A DNA stretch of 64,000 bases from Nitrospirota bacterium (lineage in GTDB: Bacteria > Nitrospirota > Thermodesulfovibrionia > Thermodesulfovibrionales > UBA6898), in NCBI GenBank assembly GCA_003252075.1, contig QKDO01000096.1:1-64000 (forward strand), written 5' to 3'. The translations under genes were made by a program, and so were the position numbers. Every line of letters starts with the position of its first letter. The first letter of the stretch is position 1. The notes beneath the pieces are model-generated. The model was not told where the DNA came from and did not search any database. It worked only from the letters and a program-made list of their open reading frames with translations. This document shows positions 50,355-60,202 of the stretch, piece by piece.

Positions 50355-50843
50355 ATGAAAAAACTTTTCCGGTGGGCATTTGACAGGAATAAAGATGACC
50401 GGCTTTCCATTCTCCGCCAGGTCGGTCTTTGTAAAGGACTGAGCAGGAACGTCCTGATGAAGCTCCTGGTGGACCTTGTCGAAAAGGAATACCAGCAGGG
50501 GGACCTTATATTCGCGGAAGGGGACACGGGGAAAGCCCTGTATATCATCCTGAACGGTTCGGTCTCGATCGTAAAGCGCTGCGGAAATGAGGACAAGGTC
50601 CTTGCCACCCTTTCCGCAGGCTCCTTTTTCGGCGAACTCGCCCTCATCGACCAGGTGCCCCGCTTCGCCTCAGCAACTGCCATGGAAAAAACAACCCTGC
50701 TGATCATGTATAAGTCCTATTTCGACGACCTCATAAAGGCGAACAATGCCATGTCGTCCCGCCTGTTGCTGAACATTGTTGAGCTTCTCACCGCATACGT
50801 CAGAAAGAACCATGCGGCATACCGCTGCGACCGGGATGAATGA
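50355..50843 (+). CDS. Cyclic nucleotide-binding domain protein
   Basis: GDLIFAEGDTGKALYIILNGSVSIV ... LSAGSFFGELALIDQVPRFASATAM. Confidence 0.88.
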   Translation: MKKLFRWAFDRNKDDRLSILRQVGLCKGLSRNVLMKLLVDLVEKEYQQGDLIFAEGDTGKALYIILNGSVSIVKRCGNEDKVLATLSAGSFFGELALIDQVPRFASATAMEKTTLLIMYKSYFDDLIKANNAMSSRLLLNIVELLTAYVRKNHAAYRCDRDE

Positions 50844-51943
50844 AAAAATCTGAAGAAGATCTTTTAACGGAACTCAGCAAAGTTCACCACCAGATGCCCC
50901 GTTGGGTCCTGGTGCTGATTGCATCCATGGCACTGGTTGTCTTCGCGTCCCATACCGCGGGACTTCTCGTCCTCCTGCTGATATCCGGGATCTTCGCCTA
51001 TCTCTTCTCGTCGCTCATCAACAGGATCGAGTATTTCGGCATCAAAAGAACTGTTGCCGTTGCCGCCCTTTATGGCGTGGCGCTGCTGTTATTCACGGCT
51101 GCCGAATTCCTGATCCTTCCCTGCCTGAAAAACGAGACAGCCCATCTCTCAGCACAACTGCCGGATATCACACGGCAGGCTGAAGCTGCATTCAGCGGAC
51201 TGAAAGGCTATCCGTTTACCGAAGAGCTTATCGACCGGATCCTTGAAGGCATCGCGAGACCCGGCCATATGCTCAGCACGACCCTGAACAGTTCCGAGGT
51301 GTTCAGCCAGGCCGCATCCCTTACCTTTGCCATGATCCTCATCCCGTTCTTTGTCTTCTTTATCCTGAGGGACTGGCCCGCCATGTTGAAAGCTTTCCTG
51401 CGGCGCCTTCCTGCTGCATATGTCGAAACAGCAATCGCGGCCCTGGCCGAGATCAATATCCTGGCCGGGAGATACCTTCGTGGTCTGGCCATAGACTGCT
51501 TTTCCATCGCCTGCATCGCATCCTTTGGTCTCTGGGCCCTCGGCGTCGGCTATCCTTTTACGCTGGGCATCATGACCGGCGCGGCCAACGTCATCCCTTA
51601 CCTCGGCCCTATCGTCTCCTGCGCTGCTGCCTCCCTTATTGCCTTCATCCAGTTCAAGAGCGCAGGAGCAGTCATCAATGTGCTTATGCTCTATACCGCG
51701 ATCAGGCTCATCGACGATTTTGTTGTCCAGCCGCTTACCATAGGCAGAAGCGTCAGGCTCCATCCCATGCTGCTGATCATCAGCATCATTGCAGGACAGA
51801 GGCTCTTCGGGATCATGGGGATGGTCCTGGCTGTTCCTACAGTGACCATACTCCAGAAGGTCGTGCAGATCCTTCTCGATCACCGGCAGCGCATGCGCAC
51901 ACGTACTGCTGCAGCAACACACATTCAGAAGATAATCGTTTAA
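50840..51943 (+). CDS. AI-2E/PerM family transporter
   Basis: FFVFFILRDWPAMLKAFLRRLP ... GVGYPFTLGIMTGAANVIPYLGPIV ... VVQPLTIGRSVRLHPMLLIISIIAGQRLFGIMGMVLAVP. Confidence 0.9.
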   Translation: MKKSEEDLLTELSKVHHQMPRWVLVLIASMALVVFASHTAGLLVLLLISGIFAYLFSSLINRIEYFGIKRTVAVAALYGVALLLFTAAEFLILPCLKNETAHLSAQLPDITRQAEAAFSGLKGYPFTEELIDRILEGIARPGHMLSTTLNSSEVFSQAASLTFAMILIPFFVFFILRDWPAMLKAFLRRLPAAYVETAIAALAEINILAGRYLRGLAIDCFSIACIASFGLWALGVGYPFTLGIMTGAANVIPYLGPIVSCAAASLIAFIQFKSAGAVINVLMLYTAIRLIDDFVVQPLTIGRSVRLHPMLLIISIIAGQRLFGIMGMVLAVPTVTILQKVVQILLDHRQRMRTRTAAATHIQKIIV

Positions 51944-51983
51944 TATAGATATCATGATCGCGGGGAATGAACGTTAGAGATTT

Positions 51984-52985
51984 ATGCATGAACTGAAGAA
52001 GAAGATCATCCTTGCTGCCGCGCTCCTTGTGCTCGTCATCTCATTCGGCACTGCGGGCTATATGGTTATCGAGGACTGGACGTTCATCGACTCCCTGTAC
52101 ATGACGATCATTACGCTGGCCAGTGTCGGGTACAAGGAGGTCCATGTCCTTTCCCGTTCCGGCATGGTATTTACCATCGTCCTTATCATAGGCGGCGTGG
52201 GCACAGTCCTATATGCGCTCAATGCAGGCGCAAAGATACTGCTTGAAGGTGAACTGCGACAAGTATTCTGGAGGAGAAGATTGGAAAAGAAGATCAGGGA
52301 ACTGAAGGATCATTATATCGTCTGCGGCTACGGCAGGATGGGGAAGATCATCTGCAGGGAACTGTACGAAAAGCATATGAAGTTCGTGGTCGTTGAAAAA
52401 ATGCCTGAGGTGATCACGAATGGCGAAGACCTCCTTATCTTTCCGGGAGACGCCACAAAGGATGAAGTGCTGAGAGAACTCGGCATCGAGAGGGCAAAAG
52501 GCCTGATTTCGGTGCTTCCGACTGATGCAGAAAATCTTTTTGTCGTCCTCAGTGCACGGGTACTGAACCCGAAACTTACCATTGTTGCCAGGGCAGGTGA
52601 AGAGGGTTCTGAACAGAAACTGCTGCGTGCCGGTGCAGATAAGGTGGTATCGCCCTATCAGATCGGAGGGCTCAGGATAGCGCATACCGTCCTCAAACCT
52701 GCTGTTGTGGATTTCATCGAATTCGCGACCAAAAGCGGCAACATAGACCTCCAGATGGAAGAGGTCAGCATCGGAGAACATTCACGGCTCGTGGGCAAGA
52801 CGCTCGATGAATCAGGCATAGGAAGAGAGCTCGGCATCATCATTGTCGCCATCAGAAAGCCGAACGGCGAGATGATGTTCAATCCGACGTTCCGGAGCGC
52901 GATCACGGGAGGCGATATGCTCATCGCCCTCGGGGAAATTTCTAAACTGAAGGTGCTTGAAGATCTGGCAGCACAAAGATCCTAG
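51984..52985 (+). CDS. Ion-channel/TrkA-N (RCK) potassium channel
   Basis: [27 protein letters not shown] (pore helix) then [17 protein letters not shown]. Confidence 0.9.
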   Translation: MHELKKKIILAAALLVLVISFGTAGYMVIEDWTFIDSLYMTIITLASVGYKEVHVLSRSGMVFTIVLIIGGVGTVLYALNAGAKILLEGELRQVFWRRRLEKKIRELKDHYIVCGYGRMGKIICRELYEKHMKFVVVEKMPEVITNGEDLLIFPGDATKDEVLRELGIERAKGLISVLPTDAENLFVVLSARVLNPKLTIVARAGEEGSEQKLLRAGADKVVSPYQIGGLRIAHTVLKPAVVDFIEFATKSGNIDLQMEEVSIGEHSRLVGKTLDESGIGRELGIIIVAIRKPNGEMMFNPTFRSAITGGDMLIALGEISKLKVLEDLAAQRS

Positions 52986-53002
52986 TCAGTATATCGGAGG
53001 AG

Positions 53003-53593
53003 ATGATGATGAAAAGAATGTTCTTACTGCTGTTTGCCGTTATGCTTTCAGGTCTGACAGGATGCGGATATAACGTCATGCAGGCAAACGAGGAGGCGGT
53101 CAAGGCTGCATGGGGTGATGTGGAGTCAGCCTACCAGCGCAGAAACGACCTGATCCCGAATCTTGTTGAGGTCGTCAAGGGGTATGCAAAGCATGAAAAA
53201 GAGACCCTGCAGGCAGTTGTTGAAGCCAGGGCAAAAGTCGGCAGCATCCAGATGTCCAAAGCCCTGCTTGACGATCCCCGGGCGTTCTCGCAGTTCCAGG
53301 AGGCACAGGGCTCTATGAGCAGCGCCCTCTCCCGTCTCATGGTGGTAGTGGAGCAATACCCGGACCTCAAGGCAAACCAGAACTTCCTGGACCTGCAGCA
53401 CCAGCTTGAAGGAACCGAGAACCGGATCAATGTTGCCCGTTCGCGGTACAACAAGACTGTCGAGACATTTAACACGTCGATCCGGATATTCCCGAACAGC
53501 GTAACGAATTCCCTGCTCCTGCATTTGAAACTGAAGGAGCCCTTTAAGGCAGAGGCAGGCGCGGAAAAAGCGCCGAAGGTGCAGTTCCCGTAA
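53003..53593 (+). CDS. lemA: LemA family lipoprotein
   Basis: [50 protein letters not shown] ... [10 protein letters not shown]. Confidence 0.95.
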   Translation: MMMKRMFLLLFAVMLSGLTGCGYNVMQANEEAVKAAWGDVESAYQRRNDLIPNLVEVVKGYAKHEKETLQAVVEARAKVGSIQMSKALLDDPRAFSQFQEAQGSMSSALSRLMVVVEQYPDLKANQNFLDLQHQLEGTENRINVARSRYNKTVETFNTSIRIFPNSVTNSLLLHLKLKEPFKAEAGAEKAPKVQFP

Positions 53594-54502
53594 GTGAACG
53601 CCTCCTCGCCGGCACGCGTGAAAGCGGAGGCATGGTCATTCGTCAGGACATGCCTCCGCTACCTTGTTGGTTTTGTTTTTCTTTTCGTTGTGCATGTCTC
53701 TGCGCTGGACGTGCCCAAACTTCAGGGCTACGTGAACGACTACGCAGACATGATCTCCGTACCGACACGAGCAACGCTCGAAAATGAACTCCGCGCCTTC
53801 GAGCAGTCTGACTCCACCCAGATCGTGATCCTTACCATACCCTCCCTGCAGGGCGAGGCTCTTGAGGATTACAGCGTCACGGTAGCTGATGCATGGAAGA
53901 TCGGACAGAAGGACAAAGACAACGGCATCATCTTCCTTGTGGTGAGAGATGATCGGAAAATGCGCATCGAGGTGGGAAGAGGACTCGAAGGTAGCATTAC
54001 TGATCTCCTGGCCGGCAGGATCATTGACCTTGCGGTCAAACCCCGCTTCAAAAGGGGTGATTTTGACGGCGGGTTCATCGCCGGCATCCATTCGCTCATC
54101 GATGCGTCCCGCGGCGAGTTCGCGGCTGAGGAAAGAGGCAGCAGCCGTGACCGGCGGGGATCGTCCTCGTTCATGACGTTTCTGATCTTCGGTTTCGTCG
54201 CACTTCTTATGATCGGGAGCGTATCCCGCATCCTGTCCGCAGCAGCAGGCGCTGTCGGGCTGCCGGCGCTGATCTCCATAGCCCTCGTGCCGCTCGGCCT
54301 CTCCGCAGCGCTCATCCTTGGTGTAATCGGTCTGGTCGCCGGGCTTGTCATTCCCTCGCTCTTCTCAGCCGGCGGGAGGGGTTACCACCGCGGCGGATTT
54401 TACGGGGGCGGCTTCGGGGGCGGAGGTTTCGGCGGGGGCGGCGGCGATTTCGGCGGAGGAGGAGGCGGCTTCGGGGGCGGCGGGGCGTCAGGAAACTGGT
54501 GA
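53594..54502 (+). CDS. TPM domain protein with Gly-rich C-terminus (YgcG-like)
   Basis: GYVNDYADMISVPTRATLENELRAFEQSDSTQIVILTIPSLQGEALEDYSVTVADAWKIGQKDKDNGIIFLV; tail GGGFGGGGFGGGGGDFGGG. Confidence 0.92.
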   Translation: MNASSPARVKAEAWSFVRTCLRYLVGFVFLFVVHVSALDVPKLQGYVNDYADMISVPTRATLENELRAFEQSDSTQIVILTIPSLQGEALEDYSVTVADAWKIGQKDKDNGIIFLVVRDDRKMRIEVGRGLEGSITDLLAGRIIDLAVKPRFKRGDFDGGFIAGIHSLIDASRGEFAAEERGSSRDRRGSSSFMTFLIFGFVALLMIGSVSRILSAAAGAVGLPALISIALVPLGLSAALILGVIGLVAGLVIPSLFSAGGRGYHRGGFYGGGFGGGGFGGGGGDFGGGGGGFGGGGASGNW

Positions 54503-55137
54503 TGGGAAGCCGGGCAAAGACATTTTTTACGGAAGCAGATCAGCAGCGGATCGAAGAGGCTATTCGGACAGCCGAGTGCCGCACCATCGGAGAAGTAGCG
54601 GTCATGGTGGCTGAAGGCAGCGATGATTATGCAGACGCAGAGGTCCTCGCTGCGGTGTTTCTTGCCGGTTTTGTCTCCCTCCTCGTCACGGAGGCCTTCC
54701 TGAACGCCTCTCTCTGGCATTTCATCCTCATCACCCTGCTCCTCTTCGTTCCGGCGAGGCTGCTGGTCAGGAAACTGCCGGCGATGAAACTTTCACTTGT
54801 CAGCATGAAACGGAGAGAAACAGCAGTTCGCCATCGGGCAGTGAGGGCATTTTACGAAAAGGGTCTCGACAGGACGCGGCAGAAGACCGGCGTACTCTTC
54901 TTCCTCTCCCTGCTCGAGCACAGGGTCTGGGTGCTTGCGGATAAGGGAATCAACGAAAAGATCGATCAGAAAACACTGAATGCCTTTGCTCAGAATGTTT
55001 CCCGCGGGATCAGGGACGGACATGCCTGTGACGCACTCTGCCGGGCCATCAGGGATGCGGGGAACATCCTCGCAGAACACTTCCCTATTGCACCGCATGA
55101 CACGAATGAACTCCCTGACAAGGTCATAACGGACTGA
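54499..55137 (+). CDS. TPM domain protein
   Basis: FTEADQQRIEEAIRTAECRTIGEVAVMVAEGSDDY ... FLSLLEHRVWVLADKGIN. Confidence 0.85.
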   Translation: MMGSRAKTFFTEADQQRIEEAIRTAECRTIGEVAVMVAEGSDDYADAEVLAAVFLAGFVSLLVTEAFLNASLWHFILITLLLFVPARLLVRKLPAMKLSLVSMKRRETAVRHRAVRAFYEKGLDRTRQKTGVLFFLSLLEHRVWVLADKGINEKIDQKTLNAFAQNVSRGIRDGHACDALCRAIRDAGNILAEHFPIAPHDTNELPDKVITD

Positions 55138-55257
55138 TCCGACTGCTGTCAGCCATCTGTTTTCTTTTGTTTCCGGGAAGCGTTTGACACGCTTCTCGTT
55201 TCATGGTAATAAATTCAGATATGATTTTAAGTCTTTTGACGAAAGGAGGTGAATTCC

Positions 55258-55689
55258 ATGAGAAACGCAAATTTCTTTGTACTTTTTCTGGCGATCACGG
55301 CATTTTTCCTGGGAATGACCGTACAGACAGCAATTACTGCGGAAGAACGGAATGATGTCCTCTATTATTGCGACTGCGGGCCAGATTGTCACTGCAACTC
55401 CGTGAGCACCAAACCGGGCAACTGCAAGTGCAACAAGCCCATGAAATGGGGGCACGTCATCAAGGTCGAGGGAGACGAGGCCATCCTCTGCACCTGCGCC
55501 GAAGGCTGCAAATGCGCTATCGACGCTAATGATCCCACAAAGTGCGGGTGCGGCAACAAGGTGAAGCGGGTCAGCCTGAAAGGTACGGGCGTCTATTTCT
55601 GCAACTGCGGCGGCTCGTGCCAATGCAATACCGTTTCGGACCAACCCGGCAAGTGCAAATGCGGCATGGACCTGAAGAAGGTAGATTAA
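55258..55689 (+). CDS. Secreted Cys-rich (18 Cys) three-module protein, metallothionein-like
   Basis: AAGGAGGT then ATG 55258; signal peptide; three CxCxxxCxC...CxC modules. Confidence 0.75.
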   Translation: MRNANFFVLFLAITAFFLGMTVQTAITAEERNDVLYYCDCGPDCHCNSVSTKPGNCKCNKPMKWGHVIKVEGDEAILCTCAEGCKCAIDANDPTKCGCGNKVKRVSLKGTGVYFCNCGGSCQCNTVSDQPGKCKCGMDLKKVD

Positions 55690-55703
55690 GACAGGATCTC
55701 ATC

Positions 55704-55737
55704 AAAGGCAGAGCTGTACACGGCTCTGCCTTTCTTT
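55704..55737 (+). terminator. Rho-independent terminator
   Basis: AAAGGCAGAGC-TGTACACG-GCTCTGCCTTT-CTTT. Confidence 0.8.
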
Positions 55738-56162
55738 ATGCCTTCCCGAATACCTCAGCTCTGCGCTATTGCACTGATCCCCAAAATGGTAACTATCTGC
55801 TAAACGACTTTGTTTAGCTGTAAAAGAGCAGATTTTTGACAGAGACAGTTACGGTCACAGGGATAGACTGGACAGGAAGGCCGGTATTCTTCTTTCGCCT
55901 ACTAACACATATACTATAAAAGGAGAAAGATCGGCAAGACAGGAGAACGTAGTTCTTCCCGGGTCACCGAACCCTGAGTACCGTCTGTTCCCTGCCTCCG
56001 TGAGCCATACTTGGGATGACGGGGCCATCAGCGAACCCCGGTACTGCGGGAGGATTGGTGGGGAGGTACACCCTTTCCTGTCGGCAAACCAGCCAGGGAC
56101 ACGTCTTCGGCCATAACGAAACAACCGATGTATCGCTGAGGAAAGAAGAGCAGAGGATTTCA

Positions 56163-57390
56163 TCATCGGTTAGAACGCGACGGCTTGGCAGAGAGACGTG
56201 CTACTTCGCCCTGCAATTTCCAGAAATTCTTATCAGGACTTCCTCTCTCATGCTCTGAAGTAAGGCTCAGTGCGGCTCTGTAGTTTTCGCAAGCCTCAAC
56301 ATCCATCCCCCTGCCGGCATACGAATCTCCCAGGGCCATGAACGACTTGAACTGGTAAGGGTTCACTTCGACAGATTTTTTCACGTAGCTAATTCCCTCC
56401 TCCGGCCTGTTCATCTTTGCAAGAGAGTCCCCGAAGTCGTAATAGATCTGGCTTTGATCAACAATTTTCTGAGGCGTCTTTTCTACCCTCTTCAGGTATG
56501 CAAGAGCGTTCCCGGTGTCACCCTGTTCCAGTTCATTCTTTATGGCGGCATAGAGCAGTTCCGCGTCCTCATAATCAATGGGAAAACCAACAGAGCGGTA
56601 ATCCAGCGCCTTGTTTAGGGCGCCCCTACAGTCGTCAGTGTATTTAGGATCAGGAGGTAATTTTCACAACGTGTCAGCGTACATGGAAAGGAGGGCGTTG
56701 AACTCAAAGTGACGGCATATCATCGGTATTTAATGGTGCCCCTTAAGAAATAGCCGTTAGTCCCTCCGTACCGGTGATGTAGCAGGAAAAAAGTCCAGAG
56801 GGTCGAATATGCTTAAATAGGCCTTGAGGTCGTTACTCATACTGCCTGTCATCTTCTTCAAAACAGCATCATAGCTAAGAACTTCGAGGCCCTTGCTGGA
56901 GCCGATAAGCAGAATATCCGCAGGGTTAACGTGCCATACCGTTACCTCGGGAAATACAGAACAAAAAGTCTTAAAAATCATTTTGACTTCTTCAGCGCGC
57001 ATTCTGTAGAGTTGCTCCCACTGACAAGAGGTCCCTCCGGGGTTAAGTTTTGCTGAAGACGCCTCATAAAATTCCTTTGCGAAAAGGTTCCCAATCCCGC
57101 TGATCCAAGGATTCGAAGGCTCAGAGATGATCAGATCGTACTTTTTTTCTGAATAAATACTGACATTGGGGGCCTGGAGGCCCTTGAACATCCGTGGTGG
57201 CAAGAGGGGGAAGAGAATCAGTGTCAAGAAACAGGAGATGCCGATGAAAATCTCGATATAGGAAAAATGCATCAGGCGCAGCTGTTTCCTGCCCGCGAGG
57301 AATGAGACCGAGAGACTGCCGAGGCCGATGCCGTAGCCGTAGAGCCGATCGCCCTGGCCTTCTTACGGCAAAGCTCATAGGTTTCCGGCA
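56163..57390 (-). pseudogene. Remnant of a membrane spermidine synthase-like protein with C-terminal TPRs
   Basis: Fragments KYDLIISEPSNPWISGIGNLFAKEFYEASSAKLNPGGTSCQWEQLY and PEEGISYVKKSVEVNPYQFKSFMALGDSYAGRGMDVEACENYRAAL separated by stops and missing the SAM-binding core. Confidence 0.55.
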
Positions 57391-57420
57391 CATGCGCCCT
57401 CAGTATCGATGATCCATCTG

Positions 57421-58242
57421 CTATACCTTCTTTTCCAACAGATCCGCCAGGCGCTCCAGATGCTTCTTTTCCTCCGCTGCAAGGAGCAGGAAGACCTTCT
57501 TCGCATCACCCTCCAGCCTCTGCTCCATCTTCAGGTAAAGGTCATAGGCATTGGCCTCAAGCGATATTGCAAACTCGAGAATCGTGGTAACGTCCTTTCC
57601 CTTTGCCCAGAGTAGAGCTTCAGCAACCTTTATCCCGCCTTCCATGATGTCATCGCGACCGGAAGGGAGGTCATCTTCCACCACCCTGCCTTCGGTAAAT
57701 CCCCGGTACAGTTCGGCAACGGTCTTTCCATGCGCGACCTCTGCATGTGCAAGACGCTGAAAGAGCTTTTTCGTTTCTTCATCCTGAAGGTGCTCATCCA
57801 TCCGGACATAGAACAGCCGGGAGCCGTCCTCGAGCATCCATGCGAGCCTGGCAAGCTCCTGTGGCTGCGCAGCGTCACCGAAATAGGCCATGCCCGCCTC
57901 CGGAGGACCCGAAGCAACAAGCCCTTCCCACGCCGCAATACCGCCCTGCATAGTGTAGACCTTCTCAAGACCGGCATCTGCCAGGATCGCCGCAGCAGCC
58001 CGGCTGCGCATGCCCGAGCCTCAATACGTTATAGCCGGCTTTGACCGGTCAAGTTCTCCGATGCGTTTATGCAGTTCCCCTATTGGTATCAGCTTGGCTC
58101 CTGCAAGATGACCGCGCTCATATTCCTTTGGCTGCCGCACATCGATCAGGTGGTAGTCATCAGGGTTCTTATCCTTCATGAAAACCCTCGCCTCTTCCGC
58201 AGTCATCGAACGGACGGGCCTGAAATAATCAGCAACTCCCAT
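57421..58242 (-). CDS. Rhodanese-ferritin/rubrerythrin-like fusion, probable selenoprotein (UGA at 58021-58023 at the catalytic Cys)
   Basis: DYHLIDVRQPKEYERGHLAGAKLIPIGELHKRIGELDRSKPAITY-U-GSGMRSRAAAAILADAGLEKVYTMQGGIAAWEG ... RLAHAEVAHGKTVAELYRG ... LEFAISLEANAYDLYLKMEQ ... LLAAEEKKHLERLADLLEKKV. Confidence 0.92.
57995..58007 (-). promoter_or_regulatory. Candidate bacterial SECIS hairpin of the rhodanese fusion
   Basis: Minus-strand GCAGC-CGG-GCTGC, lower stem extended by C/G pairs across a bulged U; apical loop begins 19 nt after the UGA with G at loop position 2. Confidence 0.6.
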
Positions 58243-58312
58243 AGTATTCCCCTCTGCTATTCATACCGCTATTCCGGATCTCCTGCTTGCGACGACTTTG
58301 TGCGGAGCACGA

Positions 58313-60166
58313 TCAGGCAACCTCATTGAGTTGCTCCTCGAACTCCCTGCTGGCAATCTCATATTTCTCGGTCAGCTTCGCAAGTTCATCAAACAGTTCT
58401 TCTATCCTCTGCTGTGCATCGGCCAGCTCCCGTGAGATGCTGACGATGGTGCAACCATCACCCTTTGCAGAGGCATCAAGCAGTGCCTGGTTGCTCTCCT
58501 CCACGTTTTTCTCAAGCTGAACGATAATCCTTTCGATCTCGTCCATCCGGTTCTGGATCGGGTTCAGCACCTTCGCCCTGTTCTCAATGATCTCGGCACG
58601 CATCTTTCTGAGGTCCTTTCTGCTTGTCCCTCTCTCTCCCTTCGCAGCAGGCGTCGGTTTCCCGTTTTCGGTGAGCTCATCCTTCCAGCCCACTCTTTCC
58701 AGAAAGTCCCGATATGATCCCTCGAACACCTTTACGCTATTGTCGTCAAATATGACAAGTCTCTCGGCGATTGCGTGCAGTATCATCTCGCTGTGCGTGA
58801 CGATGACCACTGCGCCGTCAAACGCCTCTATTGCCTCGATGAGCGAATCTATTGAGTCCATGTCAAGATGGTTCGTCGGTTCGTCAAGAAAGAGTAAGTT
58901 TGCAGGACTCACCAGTATCTTGCCGAGCAGGACGCGGCTCTTTTCCCCGCCGGAGAGCACGGATATCTTCTTGAGCGCGTGGTCTCCCTCGAACATCATC
59001 AGGCCGCAGATCTTCCGGGCACTTCCCCTGCTGTGGTCCGGATGGACATCCATGATCTCCTGCTCAACGGTTTTTGCCGGCTGAAGTCTGCCGATGTTCG
59101 TCTGGCCGAAATAGGCTATCTTTGTTGCAGGATGCACCGTGACCGCTCCCCGCAACGGGGTGAGTTCGCCTGCAAGCAGGTTCAGGAGCGTCGTTTTTCC
59201 CTTACCGTTCTTGCCGATGATCGCAATGCGGTCTTTTTTGCCTATGGCAAGGCTGAGCTTTCTGATGAGAAGGTTGGCCGGGTGAAAACCGAAGGAGATC
59301 TTATCTGCCACAAGCAGCTGTTTTCCGGTAAACGCTGCGGCACGAAACGAAAAATCGAGGTTCTTCGCCTCTGTAAGCTTTTCCAGCCGCTCTTTTTTGC
59401 CGAGTGATTTTATGCGCGACTGCACGGCCTTTGCCTTGTTTGCCTGCGCCCGGAAGCGGCTGATGAACTGTTCGACCTCTTTCCGTTTCTTCTCATCGTT
59501 GATCCTCGTCTTCTCATAGACCTCTTCCTCCAGGAGGATCTGGTCATAGAGTTTCTGCGTGGTGCCCGGTATCTTGCGGATCTTGCAGCGATGAATACCC
59601 ATGGTATGGGTAGTTACGCTGTCCATGAAATTGCGGTCATGCGTGATGATGATGAGTTCACCGTTCCAGGTCCTCAGGACCTGGCGAAGCCAGCGTATGG
59701 AAACGATGTCGAGATAGTTGGTGGGCTCGTCAAGCAGCAGGAGGTTCGGCTCTTCCACCAGCACCTTGGCAAGGTTCAGGCGGATCTGGTACCCTCCCGA
59801 AAGGCTCTGCGGCGATCCTTCGAACTCCTCCCCGGAAAAGCCGAGCCCCGACAGGATCTTCTTGACCTTGTACGTTTCATCGATGCCGTCATCCCGGGGT
59901 ATCAGGCTGAGGCAGGCCTCTTTCAGGACCGTCTCCTCGGTGAAGCGTATATGCTGGGAAAGATGGCCTATCCGGTAACCCTGCGGTACCGTGATGGTGC
60001 CGTCATCAGGATGCTCTTCCCCGAGTATCATCCGGAAGAGCGTCGATTTTCCCGAGCCGTTCCTTCCGACGAGCCCCACACGCTCGCCACTGCTGATGGT
60101 GCAGGTAACGCTGTCAAAAAGGACCTGTTTCCCGTATGCCTTGCTAATATTGTTTATCTGTATCAT
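58313..60166 (-). CDS. ABC-F family ATPase
   Basis: Duplicated ATPase: GRNGSGKSTLFRMILG ... LSGGYQIRLNLAKVLVEEPNLLLLDEPTNYLDI ... GKNGKGKTTLLNLLAGEL ... LSGGEKSRVLLGKILVSPANLLFLDEPTNHLDM. Confidence 0.95.
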   Translation of the reverse strand: MIQINNISKAYGKQVLFDSVTCTISSGERVGLVGRNGSGKSTLFRMILGEEHPDDGTITVPQGYRIGHLSQHIRFTEETVLKEACLSLIPRDDGIDETYKVKKILSGLGFSGEEFEGSPQSLSGGYQIRLNLAKVLVEEPNLLLLDEPTNYLDIVSIRWLRQVLRTWNGELIIITHDRNFMDSVTTHTMGIHRCKIRKIPGTTQKLYDQILLEEEVYEKTRINDEKKRKEVEQFISRFRAQANKAKAVQSRIKSLGKKERLEKLTEAKNLDFSFRAAAFTGKQLLVADKISFGFHPANLLIRKLSLAIGKKDRIAIIGKNGKGKTTLLNLLAGELTPLRGAVTVHPATKIAYFGQTNIGRLQPAKTVEQEIMDVHPDHSRGSARKICGLMMFEGDHALKKISVLSGGEKSRVLLGKILVSPANLLFLDEPTNHLDMDSIDSLIEAIEAFDGAVVIVTHSEMILHAIAERLVIFDDNSVKVFEGSYRDFLERVGWKDELTENGKPTPAAKGERGTSRKDLRKMRAEIIENRAKVLNPIQNRMDEIERIIVQLEKNVEESNQALLDASAKGDGCTIVSISRELADAQQRIEELFDELAKLTEKYEIASREFEEQLNEVA

Positions 60167-60202
60167 ACCGTTATGAATTCCGGACCGTATGCTGGCAGCA
60201 GA

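Noticed and set aside
54360-54500. Gly-rich repeat as a novel repeat element
   Set aside because: Gly-rich tails are common in YgcG/TPM-domain proteins; ordinary low-complexity coding sequence.
55855-56166. 103-aa minus ORF as a gene
   Set aside because: No domain, unusual composition, sits in degraded/intergenic DNA.
56655-56670. In-frame TGA in the TPR fragment (...MYADTL*KLPPDPKY...) as Sec
   Set aside because: No Cys expected, and the locus carries other lesions (TAA stop and a missing core), so it is pseudogene decay.
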